The position numbers were made by a program, and so were the translations under genes. A stretch of 39,684 bases of DNA. It comes from Acidobacteriota bacterium. GTDB taxonomy: Bacteria > Acidobacteriota > Terriglobia > Terriglobales > Acidobacteriaceae. Location: contig JAJYFA010000017.1 in the NCBI GenBank assembly GCA_021790995.1, positions 1-39,684 on the forward strand, written 5' to 3'. Below, piece after piece: positions 15,489-24,181 of this stretch (within the stretch, counting starts at the first letter, position 1; each line of letters starts with the position of its first letter). The notes below the pieces were generated by a model. It searched no databases. It worked only from the letters and a program-made list of their open reading frames with translations, and was not told the origin of the DNA.

Positions 15489-16427
15489 ATGGCGAAGAGA
15501 TTGGCGCTCGCGATGACCTTTGCGTGCCTGATGTTCGCGCATCTGGCGGCGGGAATCGCCCAGCAGGCTGGCGCTTCTTCAAAAGTTGCCGCGCCCCCGT
15601 TGAAGATCGGCCCGGGAGACCTGATTGAAGTCACGATATTTGAGAGCCCGGATCTGTCGGGCCGGTATCGCGTCGATCAGAACGGAGATATCGAGGTCTC
15701 ACTGATCGGCCACCTGCATGTAGCAGGTTTGACGGCCGATCAGGCGGCGGCGGCGATCGCAAAGAGCTATGTGAAGGATCAGATCCTGCAGCCGGCCGCC
15801 GCGCACGCTACTGTGTTCATTGCCGAGTACGCTTCGCAGGGCATTACGGTGAATGGGGAAGTGAAGACGCCAGGCGTATATCCCGCGTTAGGCATTCGAA
15901 AGCTGAACGACGTGATTGTTGCAGCCGGCGGCGTGACGCAACTGGCGTCGTCGAAGGTCATCATTACGCGCAAGGACGATCCCAAAGATCCAATCACGGT
16001 GGAGTACAATCCCGAGGCTCTCAAGCCGGTCATCACCGACATTCAGATCTTTCCCGGGGATTCGATTCTGGTCCCTCGCGCGGGCATCGTTTATGTTGTC
16101 GGGGACGTTCAAAAATCGGGAGGGTTTGTGTTGGATGGCCGCAACCAGTTGACTGTCGAGGAGGCGCTGGCGCTTGCCGGCGGCGGCAACCATTCTCCGA
16201 ATTTGAGACACGTGCAATTAGTGCGAACCCTCGATGACGGCAGGAAAGAAACCGTCACGATCCCCGTGGATCGGATTCTCAAGGGCAAGGCTCCCGACGT
16301 GGCGCTGAAGGATGGAGATATTGTGTACGTGCCCCAGAACAATATGAGAGAGGTAACGATTCAGGCGATCAACGATATGGTGGGCATCGGATCGGGACTG
16401 ATCCTCTACCGCGCCACGACGTATTGA
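15489..16427 (+). CDS. Wza-type polysaccharide export protein
   Basis: A 312-residue periplasmic/outer-membrane export protein with a signal peptide (about 1-23, ending before QQAGASSK). It has a polysaccharide-export domain (IGPGDLIEVTIFESPDLSGRYRVDQNGD) and two SLBB-like segments (ITVNGEVKTPGVYP and VYVVGDVQKSGGFVL). It has no lipobox cysteine, so it differs from E. coli Wza lipoprotein. The ATG at 15489 begins 1 nt after the BY-kinase stop and follows GGGGA at good distance; the frame extends upstream into the kinase gene, but that part is not coding. Together with the kinase it forms the export channel. Confidence 0.93.
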   Translation: MAKRLALAMTFACLMFAHLAAGIAQQAGASSKVAAPPLKIGPGDLIEVTIFESPDLSGRYRVDQNGDIEVSLIGHLHVAGLTADQAAAAIAKSYVKDQILQPAAAHATVFIAEYASQGITVNGEVKTPGVYPALGIRKLNDVIVAAGGVTQLASSKVIITRKDDPKDPITVEYNPEALKPVITDIQIFPGDSILVPRAGIVYVVGDVQKSGGFVLDGRNQLTVEEALALAGGGNHSPNLRHVQLVRTLDDGRKETVTIPVDRILKGKAPDVALKDGDIVYVPQNNMREVTIQAINDMVGIGSGLILYRATTY

Positions 16428-16450
16428 TCCTGCGCAAGGCGCCAAAATCT

Positions 16451-17374
16451 ATGGAAGACAAACCAGCTTCGACGCCCCGGCGGGGTATTTATCTGGTCGC
16501 AAACCGGCGGAGCGAGGCGGAATCGAACAACCTGATCGATTCGATCCGCCGCTGCGGGTGCCGTCTGCCGATTCGTGTCATTCCTTTCGATGACACCCCG
16601 GCGATTCTCGACAAACGGTGGGATGAAGTCGAACCGTTGTTGATAGGCGATTTTCCAGCCGACGGGCTGGCATTTTTCCGGGAGTTGACCGAGCGGCATC
16701 GCGGCTGCCATCCCGGTCTTCTGCGCAGGTTTCTCTGCTGGTTTGGCGAGTTCGACGAGTTTCTTTACTCAGATAATGACGTTGTCGCGCTGATGAACTG
16801 GGAGGAGCTGTTCCCCTGGCTCGAAAATTGCGACGTGGTGCACGCCGACACCGAATACAAGACCGGCGGAAGATTCAATCTGCGCGAGCCGCGCAGGTTC
16901 GAAGATCTGATGGGCGCCGGGTCGCTTGAGGCCGCGCTTACTTCAGGACATTTCTTATGCCGCAGGTCGCCCACGCATGTTGCCGACCTGCTGGCAGGGC
17001 TCTCGTGGATGGAGGCGCATCGCGACCTGCTCATCTGGCAGGACCAGGTGCTTCTGCACGTCACGCTTCTTGTGGCGAAGTGGCGCGTCTTGAACCTTTG
17101 CAAGCCGCCCTACGACTGGGCGTCGTCGTGGGCTGGCGACTACAAGGACGTTCTTGAGTTGGTGCGCACGATTCAAGTGGAGCGCAGGCCCATCAGCCAC
17201 ATACATTACTCGGGCAGGATCGGAACCGGCCTGCGGCCGATCGACGAGCTGATCTATTCGAGCCTGACGATCCCGGAACGAAATCGGAAGCTCTTGTGGG
17301 CGCTCCTGAGGCAGGCAGTGGGCATTGAGGCCGCGGAGCGGCAGTTCGCTCGCGTGCTGCGCAAGATCGAATAG
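16451..17374 (+). CDS. Putative GT-A glycosyltransferase of unassigned family (DND motif)
   Basis: A 307-residue cytosolic protein without signal peptide or membrane segments. It shows the marks of a metal-dependent GT-A enzyme: a DxD-type motif (FLYSDNDVVAL, D108-D110), a TSG stretch (164-166), WQDQ (196-199) and a late histidine motif HIHYSG (250-255). These occur in the order seen in GT8-like transferases. I do not recognise a named family. Two other proteins in this cluster (34400-35329 and 35380-36345) share the same motif order. Start ATG 16451; a TTG overlapping the previous stop (16424) is an alternative. The C-terminus carries one copy of a 16-bp direct repeat. Confidence 0.6.
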   Translation: MEDKPASTPRRGIYLVANRRSEAESNNLIDSIRRCGCRLPIRVIPFDDTPAILDKRWDEVEPLLIGDFPADGLAFFRELTERHRGCHPGLLRRFLCWFGEFDEFLYSDNDVVALMNWEELFPWLENCDVVHADTEYKTGGRFNLREPRRFEDLMGAGSLEAALTSGHFLCRRSPTHVADLLAGLSWMEAHRDLLIWQDQVLLHVTLLVAKWRVLNLCKPPYDWASSWAGDYKDVLELVRTIQVERRPISHIHYSGRIGTGLRPIDELIYSSLTIPERNRKLLWALLRQAVGIEAAERQFARVLRKIE

Positions 17375-17458
17375 CTTGCCGTGCGCTCGCAACAGCCTGA
17401 TGGACTGGGAGCGGACGCGGGATGATTTGCGCGAGCTGCTTTCGTGCTGCGCAAGATC
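17353..17458 (+). repeat. 16-bp direct repeat pair flanking a gene junction
   Basis: CGTGCTGCGCAAGATC occurs at 17353-17368 (end of the preceding gene) and again at 17443-17458 (start of the next). The copies are exactly 90 nt apart. Both encode LRKI in the local reading frame. It may be a remnant of a local duplication. Confidence 0.6.
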
Positions 17459-17470
17459 AACAGATTTCTC

Positions 17471-18574
17471 ATGAACAAGGGCGGAGATCGTCAACTCATC
17501 CAGGTTGTACCCCGCATGACGCCGGCGCTGTGCGGCGTGAGCGACGGAGCGCTGCTGTTGGCGGCGGAATTGAAAGCCGCGTTTGGCATTGAGACGGCGA
17601 TTGTGGTCGTGAACTCGCAGGAGAGATGCGACGTTGAGTTTCCGATCGAATATGGTGAGCCGGCCCAGTTGCTTGATGCGTGCCTCTCTTTGACCGGCGG
17701 TCGGCCGGGGAATCTACTGGTGCATCTCAGCGGCTACGGCTACTCGCCGGATGGAGCGCCGGCGCTTGTTGCCGATGCGCTCGAAAGCGTGAAGACGGAC
17801 GGACGCTTTCGCATTGCGGTGTTCTTTCATGAGTTGTATGCGAGTGGACCGCCTTGGACCTCGGCCTTCTGGTATGCGCGACGCCAGAAGCGCGCATATC
17901 GCAGGATTGCCAAGGTGTGCGATCTTGCCGTCACGAATGCGCGCGTCTTTGCGGATTGGCTCGAACGGCAAACCGCGTCACCGATCGAATGTATGCCGGT
18001 GTTCTCGCAGGTTGGAGAGGCGCGCGATCGCCTTTCATTTGCCGAGCGAGACCGGACGGTGTTGGTTTTCGGGCTCGCGGGCACGAGACGGAGAGTCTAC
18101 CGGGAACTCATCATGCCGAGCGATGTTCTGGAGCGGCTGGGAGTCGAGGAGATTCTCGACATCGGACCCGATTGCGATGCACCGCGCGCCGTGAATGGGA
18201 TTCGCGTGAGATCAATGGGAGTGCTTGCCGCAGCGGAGGTCGGCCGCTTGTTTACGCGCGCTGCTTTTGGCTATCTCGCGTATCCGCCGAATTGCCTGGC
18301 AAAGTCGGGAGTGTTCGCCGCATATAGCGCGCATGGAGTGGTTCCGATGATTGCCGAAGCCTTTCGCGGAGAGTTCGACGGGCTGAAAGATGGAGAGCAG
18401 GTTTTGAGTCGCGAAACCGCGAAGGGGATGGATCCTGCAGCGCTGGAGCGGTGTTCACTCGCGGCCTGGCGCTGGTACGCGGGGCACAGTCTGCGCCATC
18501 ACGCGGCCATCTACGATCGATGGCTGCCTCCGTCCGGCGCGGCAGCAAAGAGCATAGAACAGAAAAATGGATAA
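17471..18574 (+). CDS. Divergent glycosyltransferase, GT-B-like
   Basis: A protein of 367 residues from ATG 17471 (376 from the GTG at 17444; neither start has a clear ribosome-binding site). The pattern is that of a GT-B glycosyltransferase: an N-terminal half ending in VFFHELYASGPPW, then VLVFGLAGTRRRVYRELI opening the second Rossmann domain. A donor-site-like segment NCLAKSGVFAAYSAHG stands where GT4 enzymes have E-x7-E, so the classical glutamate pair is missing. No membrane segments. It overlaps the next gene by 8 nt, implying coupled translation. The function in repeat-unit assembly is inferred. Confidence 0.6.
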   Translation: MNKGGDRQLIQVVPRMTPALCGVSDGALLLAAELKAAFGIETAIVVVNSQERCDVEFPIEYGEPAQLLDACLSLTGGRPGNLLVHLSGYGYSPDGAPALVADALESVKTDGRFRIAVFFHELYASGPPWTSAFWYARRQKRAYRRIAKVCDLAVTNARVFADWLERQTASPIECMPVFSQVGEARDRLSFAERDRTVLVFGLAGTRRRVYRELIMPSDVLERLGVEEILDIGPDCDAPRAVNGIRVRSMGVLAAAEVGRLFTRAAFGYLAYPPNCLAKSGVFAAYSAHGVVPMIAEAFRGEFDGLKDGEQVLSRETAKGMDPAALERCSLAAWRWYAGHSLRHHAAIYDRWLPPSGAAAKSIEQKNG

Positions 18575-19811
18575 GCCGCGGGTTCTTCTCTCCCATCCCA
18601 CGGGCAATCAAAATGTCCGCAACGCCCTTGTGAGTCTTGCCGAGCGAAAGATGCTGGCGGAGTTCTGGACGACAATTGCCTGGGATGCGCGGTCGACGTG
18701 GAACTGGCTGCTGCCTCGCGGGGTGCGAACGCTGCTGGAACGGCGCGCGTATCCGGATGTGCCGCGAGACCGTGTGCGAAGTGTTCCGTGGCGAGAGGCG
18801 ATTCGCCTCGGCGTCGGGTCGACGCCGGTGAATCATCTTTTGACCTCGGGAGAGCGGCCGTTCTCGATCATCGGCGTCTACCGGCACCTCGACGGCAAGG
18901 TAGCGCGGCGCGTGGGCAGCTTGCGTCCCGATGCCGTGTACGCCTACGAAGGCGGTGCGCTCGAGACCTTCCGCGAGGCAAAACGGTTGGGCATCCGGAC
19001 GATTTACGAGCTCCCAAGCCCCAATTGGTACTGGGTGCGCGATCTGCTTGAGCAGGAGGCCGGGCGCAATCCAGCCTTCGCCGGAATTCTTCCCAACCTC
19101 GCGGACTCGGCGAAGCACTTGCGATGGAAGGATGAAGAACTTTCTCTGGCGGACTATGTGTTTGTCCCCAGCGAGCATGTGCGGAGGACGCTGGCAGGCG
19201 TAGTTGCCGATGAAAGAATCCGCGTGGTGCATTATGGAGCCCCGGCAATCCGTCCGAGGGGGCGGGTTGCAAGCGACCCCATGCGGCCGTTGCGAGTGCT
19301 GTTTGTTGGCGTGCTGACGCAGCACAAGGGCATCGGCTACCTGCTGGACGCCATCGACTGGCTTGGGTTCCGGGTGGAACTTACGCTGGTGGGACGCCGG
19401 CTCCTGCCGAACGCGCGCGTAGACGAGGCATGCAGCCGCTGGCGCTGGTTCGAGACCTTGCCGCACGGCAGGGTGCTGGACGTGATGATGGAATCGGACG
19501 TTCTGGTGCTGCCCTCGCTCCGCGAAGGCTTCGGCCTGGTGGTCACCGAGGCGCTGGCCTGCGGCCTGCCAGTGATTGTGACTCAAAATGTCGGAGCTGG
19601 CGATCTGATCCGCGACGGCAGGGAGGGATTTGTCGTGCCCATCTGCTCCGCAGATGCCATCGCCGAGCAACTGGTGATTCTCTACCGCGATCGGGAGTTG
19701 CTCGCAGCAATGTCACGTGAGGCGCAGAAAACAGCCGCACGGGAGTCCTGGGTAAGTTATCGCGCCAGATTCGCGGATGCACTGGAGGCCGTCGCGGCGT
19801 GCCGGCAATGA
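18567..19811 (+). CDS. GT4-family glycosyltransferase
   Basis: A 414-residue GT-B enzyme. The C-terminal domain has LFVGVLTQHKGIGYLLDA (opening of the donor-binding Rossmann fold) and the E-x7-E motif in LREGFGLVVTEALACGLPVI. The N-terminal half is long (YELPSPNWYWVRDLLEQE), as in other exopolysaccharide GT4 enzymes. It overlaps the upstream gene by 8 nt and the downstream polymerase gene by 4 nt (ATGA), so the three are almost certainly cotranscribed and translationally coupled. The sugar specificity is not visible. Confidence 0.88.
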   Translation: MDKPRVLLSHPTGNQNVRNALVSLAERKMLAEFWTTIAWDARSTWNWLLPRGVRTLLERRAYPDVPRDRVRSVPWREAIRLGVGSTPVNHLLTSGERPFSIIGVYRHLDGKVARRVGSLRPDAVYAYEGGALETFREAKRLGIRTIYELPSPNWYWVRDLLEQEAGRNPAFAGILPNLADSAKHLRWKDEELSLADYVFVPSEHVRRTLAGVVADERIRVVHYGAPAIRPRGRVASDPMRPLRVLFVGVLTQHKGIGYLLDAIDWLGFRVELTLVGRRLLPNARVDEACSRWRWFETLPHGRVLDVMMESDVLVLPSLREGFGLVVTEALACGLPVIVTQNVGAGDLIRDGREGFVVPICSADAIAEQLVILYRDRELLAAMSREAQKTAARESWVSYRARFADALEAVAACRQ

Positions 19812-21163
19812 GACAAAATCCGGCAGGCCCGAGCGGCAAAATGCCCTTGCTCAAGAAGCTCTTCTGGGCCTATTTTCTGCTGCTGATCTTCGAGGGCGCG
19901 CTGCGCAAGTGGGTTGTGCCACAGCTTTCCGCGCCCCTGCTGCTGGTCCGCGATCCGGTGGGACTACTGATTCTGCTGGAGGCATTCCGCACCAACCGGT
20001 GGCCGCGCAGATGGTCGGGAGTAGCCGGTATTCTTGCCGTCGGGTTCCTGATTCTCAGCACGATCCAGATCATTGTCGTGAACAACCCGTTGATCGCCGT
20101 GCTCTACGGATTGCGTTCCTACCTGCTTCCCTTTCCGGTGGCCTTTGTCATGGGAGAGAACCTGACCGCCGAGGACCTTCGCAGCTTCGGCCGATGGACG
20201 CTTTGGATTCTTCTGCCAATGACCGCGCTTGAGATTGCGCAGTACATGGCGCCTCCTGGTTCGTTTCTTAACAGAGGCGCTTATGAAGGCGCTAAACAGC
20301 TTTACTATGTTGGCTCTCATGTAAGAGCGTCAGGAACCTTCAGCTTTGTGGCCGGAGCAGTGAGTTATTCGCCGCTTGCGGGGGCATTTATCTTGTACGG
20401 ACTGCTAAACAACAATTTCGTCCGGAAGTGGCTGTTGTGGGCGGCGGCCGGAGCGGTGATCCTTTCCATTCCGATGATCGGCGCCCGCACCGTGGTCTTC
20501 GAACTGACGGGTGTTGTCGCCTGCATGGGAGTTGCGACGCTCCTGGGAGCTTCGCAGCTCGGCAAGATCTTCAAGATCGCGGCTCCCATCGTGGCGGTAT
20601 TTTTGTTGATTTCGCTGTTGCCGGTCTTCTCGAAGGCAACGCGTTCGTTTGAGACGCGCTACACCGAGGCCAACCGGATTGAGGGCGGAAGTGTGCAGAG
20701 AGCCGTGGCGAACCGCGCTCTGCTACCCCAGTTCTATCAGCTTGAAACGGCTGACTACACCAAGAATCCGATCGGAATTGGAATGGGGCAAGGTGCTGCG
20801 GCCGTCGCAAAGCTCGCAACGGGAAGGGTAACGTTTATTACCGGAGAAGGCGAACTTGGCCGGGTGATGACTGAACTCGGGCCGATTACCGGCGTAGCAT
20901 TTATGCTCTTCCGGCTGATTCTTGCCCTCCTGTTCCTGACGCAGGCCCTGGCCGAGGCGCGCAAAATGGAACCCCTCGCCTTGCTTCTGGCTCCTTTGAC
21001 TGCGATTGCATTGATATACAACGTTTGCGAGCAGCCCGCCGAGCAGGGATTTATGGTGATCGGTGTGGCCTTTACTCTGGCGGCGTTGAAACTTTCCGGA
21101 GAGCGGCCCGTGGCTGTGTACGCGAGGAGCAGTCAGCGCGCTCCTGTCCGCTACAGCGCGTGA
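19808..21163 (+). CDS. O-antigen ligase/polymerase-like membrane protein (Wzy candidate)
   Basis: A 451-residue protein with about ten to twelve hydrophobic segments. A long hydrophilic loop lies in the second half (about 275-330, beginning SFETRYTEANRIEGG), the typical arrangement of Wzy polymerases and WaaL/O-antigen ligases with a large periplasmic loop. FPVAFVMGENLTAEDL and GARTVVFELTG are in keeping with this family. It likely polymerises repeat units on the periplasmic side. The start ATG 19808 overlaps the previous stop (ATGA); a GTG three codons earlier is less likely. Wzy proteins diverge strongly, so ligase versus polymerase is decided only by the cluster context. Confidence 0.75.
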   Translation: MRQNPAGPSGKMPLLKKLFWAYFLLLIFEGALRKWVVPQLSAPLLLVRDPVGLLILLEAFRTNRWPRRWSGVAGILAVGFLILSTIQIIVVNNPLIAVLYGLRSYLLPFPVAFVMGENLTAEDLRSFGRWTLWILLPMTALEIAQYMAPPGSFLNRGAYEGAKQLYYVGSHVRASGTFSFVAGAVSYSPLAGAFILYGLLNNNFVRKWLLWAAAGAVILSIPMIGARTVVFELTGVVACMGVATLLGASQLGKIFKIAAPIVAVFLLISLLPVFSKATRSFETRYTEANRIEGGSVQRAVANRALLPQFYQLETADYTKNPIGIGMGQGAAAVAKLATGRVTFITGEGELGRVMTELGPITGVAFMLFRLILALLFLTQALAEARKMEPLALLLAPLTAIALIYNVCEQPAEQGFMVIGVAFTLAALKLSGERPVAVYARSSQRAPVRYSA

Positions 21164-21234
21164 CAAATTGCGCGGCCCGTTGCGGGTCCAGCTTTTGCAG
21201 TTTGAAGGCCCCTGGTCTTGCGAGGACATCTCAA

Positions 21235-22152
21235 ATGAGCGTCGAGAACAATGCGCCGGTTCGAGAGCATGAACTCTCTGTCGGAGTTCTGGTGTTGAAC
21301 TACAACACGTGGGATCTCGCGCTCCGGGCACTCGATGCGGCGATTCGTCTCGAAACAGGCAATGTGAAGGAGTATGTACTGTTCGACGATGGATCTGCGA
21401 GCGCGCCTCCGGAGAAGATCGACAGCCGCATTGCCATTCTTCGCGGAGATACCAATCGCGGATTTGGCCGCGCTCTATGCGAGGCGTTCGCGGCCATGAA
21501 AAGCGACATCGTGGTGCTCTTCGACTCCGATGCGGTTCCGCTGACACCGTTTGCGGATAAGGTGCGCGAACACTTTGAGCGGGATGCGCGTCTGGGGCAG
21601 CTAGGGTTTCGCGCCCAGGACGCAAACGGGGCGCAAACAGAGTCGTTCTTCAACGAGCCGACACAGTGGAGTTTGATCCTGGGGCAGGCGCTCGATGCGC
21701 GCATGAAAAAGGAATCGCCGCGGCCCGACCGGCTGTGTGTGATTACCGGCTGCATGGCGACCCGCGCCGAGGCATATCGCCAGGTGGGAGGATTCGACGG
21801 GGAGTTCGACTTTCTGGATGTCGACGTGGACTATAGCATGAGACTGCGCCGAAGCGGATGGAAGGTCGAAGTCGATCCTTTGATTGAGGTTTTTCATGTG
21901 GGCGGCGGGACGCTGCAACTGATGCGCAATCGCGTTCTCCATTTCTACAAAAGCCGGTGGCGCCTGCTGCGCAAGCATGGATTGATGCCGAGTCCGCGCC
22001 TGGCCCGGGCTGTCATTCTCGCGCGGCTTGTGTGCGAACGGGTGATCCTGCAGGTCTTCGGCCGCATTCTGTTTCCCGCTCCCGAGGTTCTCAACGACAA
22101 GATTCTCGGGCGCAAAGATCTGCTGGCTTACTGCCGGGCCAGCTTCCATTAA
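21235..22152 (+). CDS. GT2-family glycosyltransferase
   Basis: A 305-residue GT-A inverting glycosyltransferase. It opens with VGVLVLNYNTWDLALRALDA, has the DDGSASAP nucleotide-binding segment, and the metal-binding DxD as LFDSDAVPL. The GGFDGEFDFLDVDVDYSMRL segment is the acceptor/catalytic base region typical of rhamnosyltransferase-like GT2 enzymes. I start at ATG 21235, preceded by CGAGGA; the frame continues upstream to 21025 inside the preceding gene, which is not coding. It follows the polymerase gene by 71 nt. Confidence 0.9.
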   Translation: MSVENNAPVREHELSVGVLVLNYNTWDLALRALDAAIRLETGNVKEYVLFDDGSASAPPEKIDSRIAILRGDTNRGFGRALCEAFAAMKSDIVVLFDSDAVPLTPFADKVREHFERDARLGQLGFRAQDANGAQTESFFNEPTQWSLILGQALDARMKKESPRPDRLCVITGCMATRAEAYRQVGGFDGEFDFLDVDVDYSMRLRRSGWKVEVDPLIEVFHVGGGTLQLMRNRVLHFYKSRWRLLRKHGLMPSPRLARAVILARLVCERVILQVFGRILFPAPEVLNDKILGRKDLLAYCRASFH

Positions 22153-22230
22153 GATGAACCGCATTCCAGGCGACTGCGAACGGCGTTCGCGTTATTTCGA
22201 GCATCGAAGGAGATTGCTGGAGCAAAGACG

Positions 22231-23076
22231 ATGATTCGCAAATTGAAACAGGGTGTCAAGAAGGTACTTCCACCCCGAATCCTTGCCCGCATCAGCGCCG
22301 ATCGCTGGTGGAGGTTCCTTTGGATTGCCTGTGAGCGCAATGGCATGCACGAATTTTGCCGGAAGTTAGTATCAAAAAATGGCCTGGTCGTGCGCTGGGG
22401 CCCATTTGCCGGTTTAAGACTTCCGCCAGAAGCAGTCCTGGCCAGCAGCAACTGCGCCGCGTTGGTAGGAACATATGAGATGGAACTGCATCCGTGGCTT
22501 CGCCAGCTTGTTCCCGGCAAATACGAACGGCTCATCGACATTGGTTCCGCAGAGGGATATTACGCAATAGGAATGGCGCTGCGCACCGGTTCCCGGGTGG
22601 ATGCTTTCGACACAGCCTCGATAGCGCGGCGTCTGAGCCGCTCAACGGCCCGGCTGAACGGGGTGTCCCATCTGGTGCGCATGCATTCCTTTTGCTCGCG
22701 ACGGGCACTTCTGCGATTCTCCGGGCTGCGATGCTTTATTCTTAGCGACTGCGAAGGATACGAGACACTGCTGTTTTCGACAGACCTGATTCGCGCACTT
22801 ATCCGCTCGGACTTCGTTATCGAGCTTCATGACGGCTCCGCACCGGCAGGATCGGCACGGGAGATTTTGAAAGATAGATTCAGGGAAACGCATTGTGTTC
22901 AAGTTGTGCAGTTTCGGTGGCGCAGCCTATCGGATTTTCCGGACCCTGCGCTGGCTGAGATGCTCGGCGCGGATGCAATTCGTGCGATCAGCGAGGAGGG
23001 GCGGCTTCCAGATCAGGAGTGGCTGATTGCGACCGCGCGGAATGAGCCGTCTACCGGTAACAGCGCTGGTGCATAA
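22231..23076 (+). CDS. FkbM-like SAM-dependent methyltransferase
   Basis: A 281-residue class I methyltransferase. Motif I is LIDIGSAEGYYAIG (101-114) and a later SDCEGYETLL (172-181) matches the D-x-E-G-x-E segment of the FkbM family. It probably O-methylates a sugar of the repeat unit, or a lipid-linked intermediate, using S-adenosylmethionine. GGAG lies about 8 nt before the ATG. It has no membrane segment, so it would act in the cytosol before flipping. The N-terminal region (1-95) is basic and aromatic and not recognised. Confidence 0.7.
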   Translation: MIRKLKQGVKKVLPPRILARISADRWWRFLWIACERNGMHEFCRKLVSKNGLVVRWGPFAGLRLPPEAVLASSNCAALVGTYEMELHPWLRQLVPGKYERLIDIGSAEGYYAIGMALRTGSRVDAFDTASIARRLSRSTARLNGVSHLVRMHSFCSRRALLRFSGLRCFILSDCEGYETLLFSTDLIRALIRSDFVIELHDGSAPAGSAREILKDRFRETHCVQVVQFRWRSLSDFPDPALAEMLGADAIRAISEEGRLPDQEWLIATARNEPSTGNSAGA

Positions 23077-23121
23077 GGTCGTCATGTCGATTCAAGCAAC
23101 CGTTTGCAATAAGCAGCTCCG

Positions 23122-24168
23122 ATGAGAATTCTCCTCTGTTCCCACGTTTTCCCTCCCAGCATCGGGGGGATTGAAACCGTTTCACGTATTCTGGCCGAGG
23201 AATTCTGCCGCCTGGGCGCGGCCGTTACGGTGGTTACGCACACGCCGGGCGAGAAGATCAACCAACCGTACAAGGTGGTAAGGCGCCCTTCCATCGGAAA
23301 GCTGCTTGACCTGGCTCGCAGCTCGGAGATTATTTTTCAGAGCAATATTTCGCTGAAGACGCTTCTTCCGCTCTTCTTCCTGCAGAAGCCGATCGCGATT
23401 GCGCACCACGGGCGCATCGCACGGGTCGACGGCAGGCGTGGGTGGCAGGATCATCTGAAGCGTGCGCTGCTATTCCGATGCTCCAATATTGCTGTCAGCC
23501 GGATGGTTGCCGCGGATCTGCCCATAGAATCGAAAGTGATTGCGGACCCGTTTGAGGCAGGTGAGTTTACGGATTCGGGAACAGGTGTGCGCGACAAGGA
23601 CTTTGTATTTCTGGGGCGGCTGGTTTCAGACAAAGGCTGCGACCTGGCTCTTCGCGCGCTGGCTTTATTGAAGCAGGAAGGGCTTCGACCCTCCTTCACG
23701 GTGATTGGAGACGGGCCGGAGATGCCGGCTCTGAAAAGATTGACAGCAGAACTTGGCCTGATGGAGCAAGTGGATTTTCTGGGCGCTCTTTGCGAGGGCA
23801 GAGGCCGGATTGTGGCTTGCCACCGAATCATGGTTGTGCCGTCTATCTGGCAGGAGCCGTTCGGCGTGGTTGCTCTCGAAGGAATCGCGGCGGGCTGTGC
23901 AGTGGTTGCTTCGCAGGGCGGGGGACTGCCGGAGGCTGTGGGTCCGTGCGGGATTCTATTTCCGAATGGCGACGTGGCGGCGCTGGCCTTCGCAATGAAG
24001 AGACTCCTGACGAATCCAACCTTGCGGGAGCAATTGATCGCGAGGAGAAGCCAGCACCTGGAAGAATTTCAGCCGGAGGTTGTTGCGAAGCGTTACCTGG
24101 AGGTCTTTGAGTCGGCGCTGCAAAAGCCAAAAAGAGCACGACAGAAGATCCGCAATGGCGAAGCATGA
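23122..24168 (+). CDS. GT4-family glycosyltransferase
   Basis: A 348-residue GT-B glycosyltransferase. It starts MRILLCSHVFPPSIGGIETV, the standard N-terminal strand and glycine-rich loop. FVFLGRLVSDKGCDLALRAL opens the donor domain, and the E-x7-E motif is in WQEPFGVVALEGIAAGCAVV. The acceptor domain is somewhat short compared with other GT4 enzymes in the cluster. The C-terminal basic tail (KPKRARQKIRNGEA) overlaps the possible upstream start of the next gene. Role: addition of one sugar to the lipid-linked repeat unit. Confidence 0.9.
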   Translation: MRILLCSHVFPPSIGGIETVSRILAEEFCRLGAAVTVVTHTPGEKINQPYKVVRRPSIGKLLDLARSSEIIFQSNISLKTLLPLFFLQKPIAIAHHGRIARVDGRRGWQDHLKRALLFRCSNIAVSRMVAADLPIESKVIADPFEAGEFTDSGTGVRDKDFVFLGRLVSDKGCDLALRALALLKQEGLRPSFTVIGDGPEMPALKRLTAELGLMEQVDFLGALCEGRGRIVACHRIMVVPSIWQEPFGVVALEGIAAGCAVVASQGGGLPEAVGPCGILFPNGDVAALAFAMKRLLTNPTLREQLIARRSQHLEEFQPEVVAKRYLEVFESALQKPKRARQKIRNGEA

Positions 24169-24181
24169 CGAAGAGTGGTGG

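Noticed and set aside
18252-19670. 472-codon open frame antisense to two glycosyltransferase genes
   Set aside because: Mirrors strong GC-rich codon use of the plus strand; arginine- and histidine-rich product without recognisable motifs.
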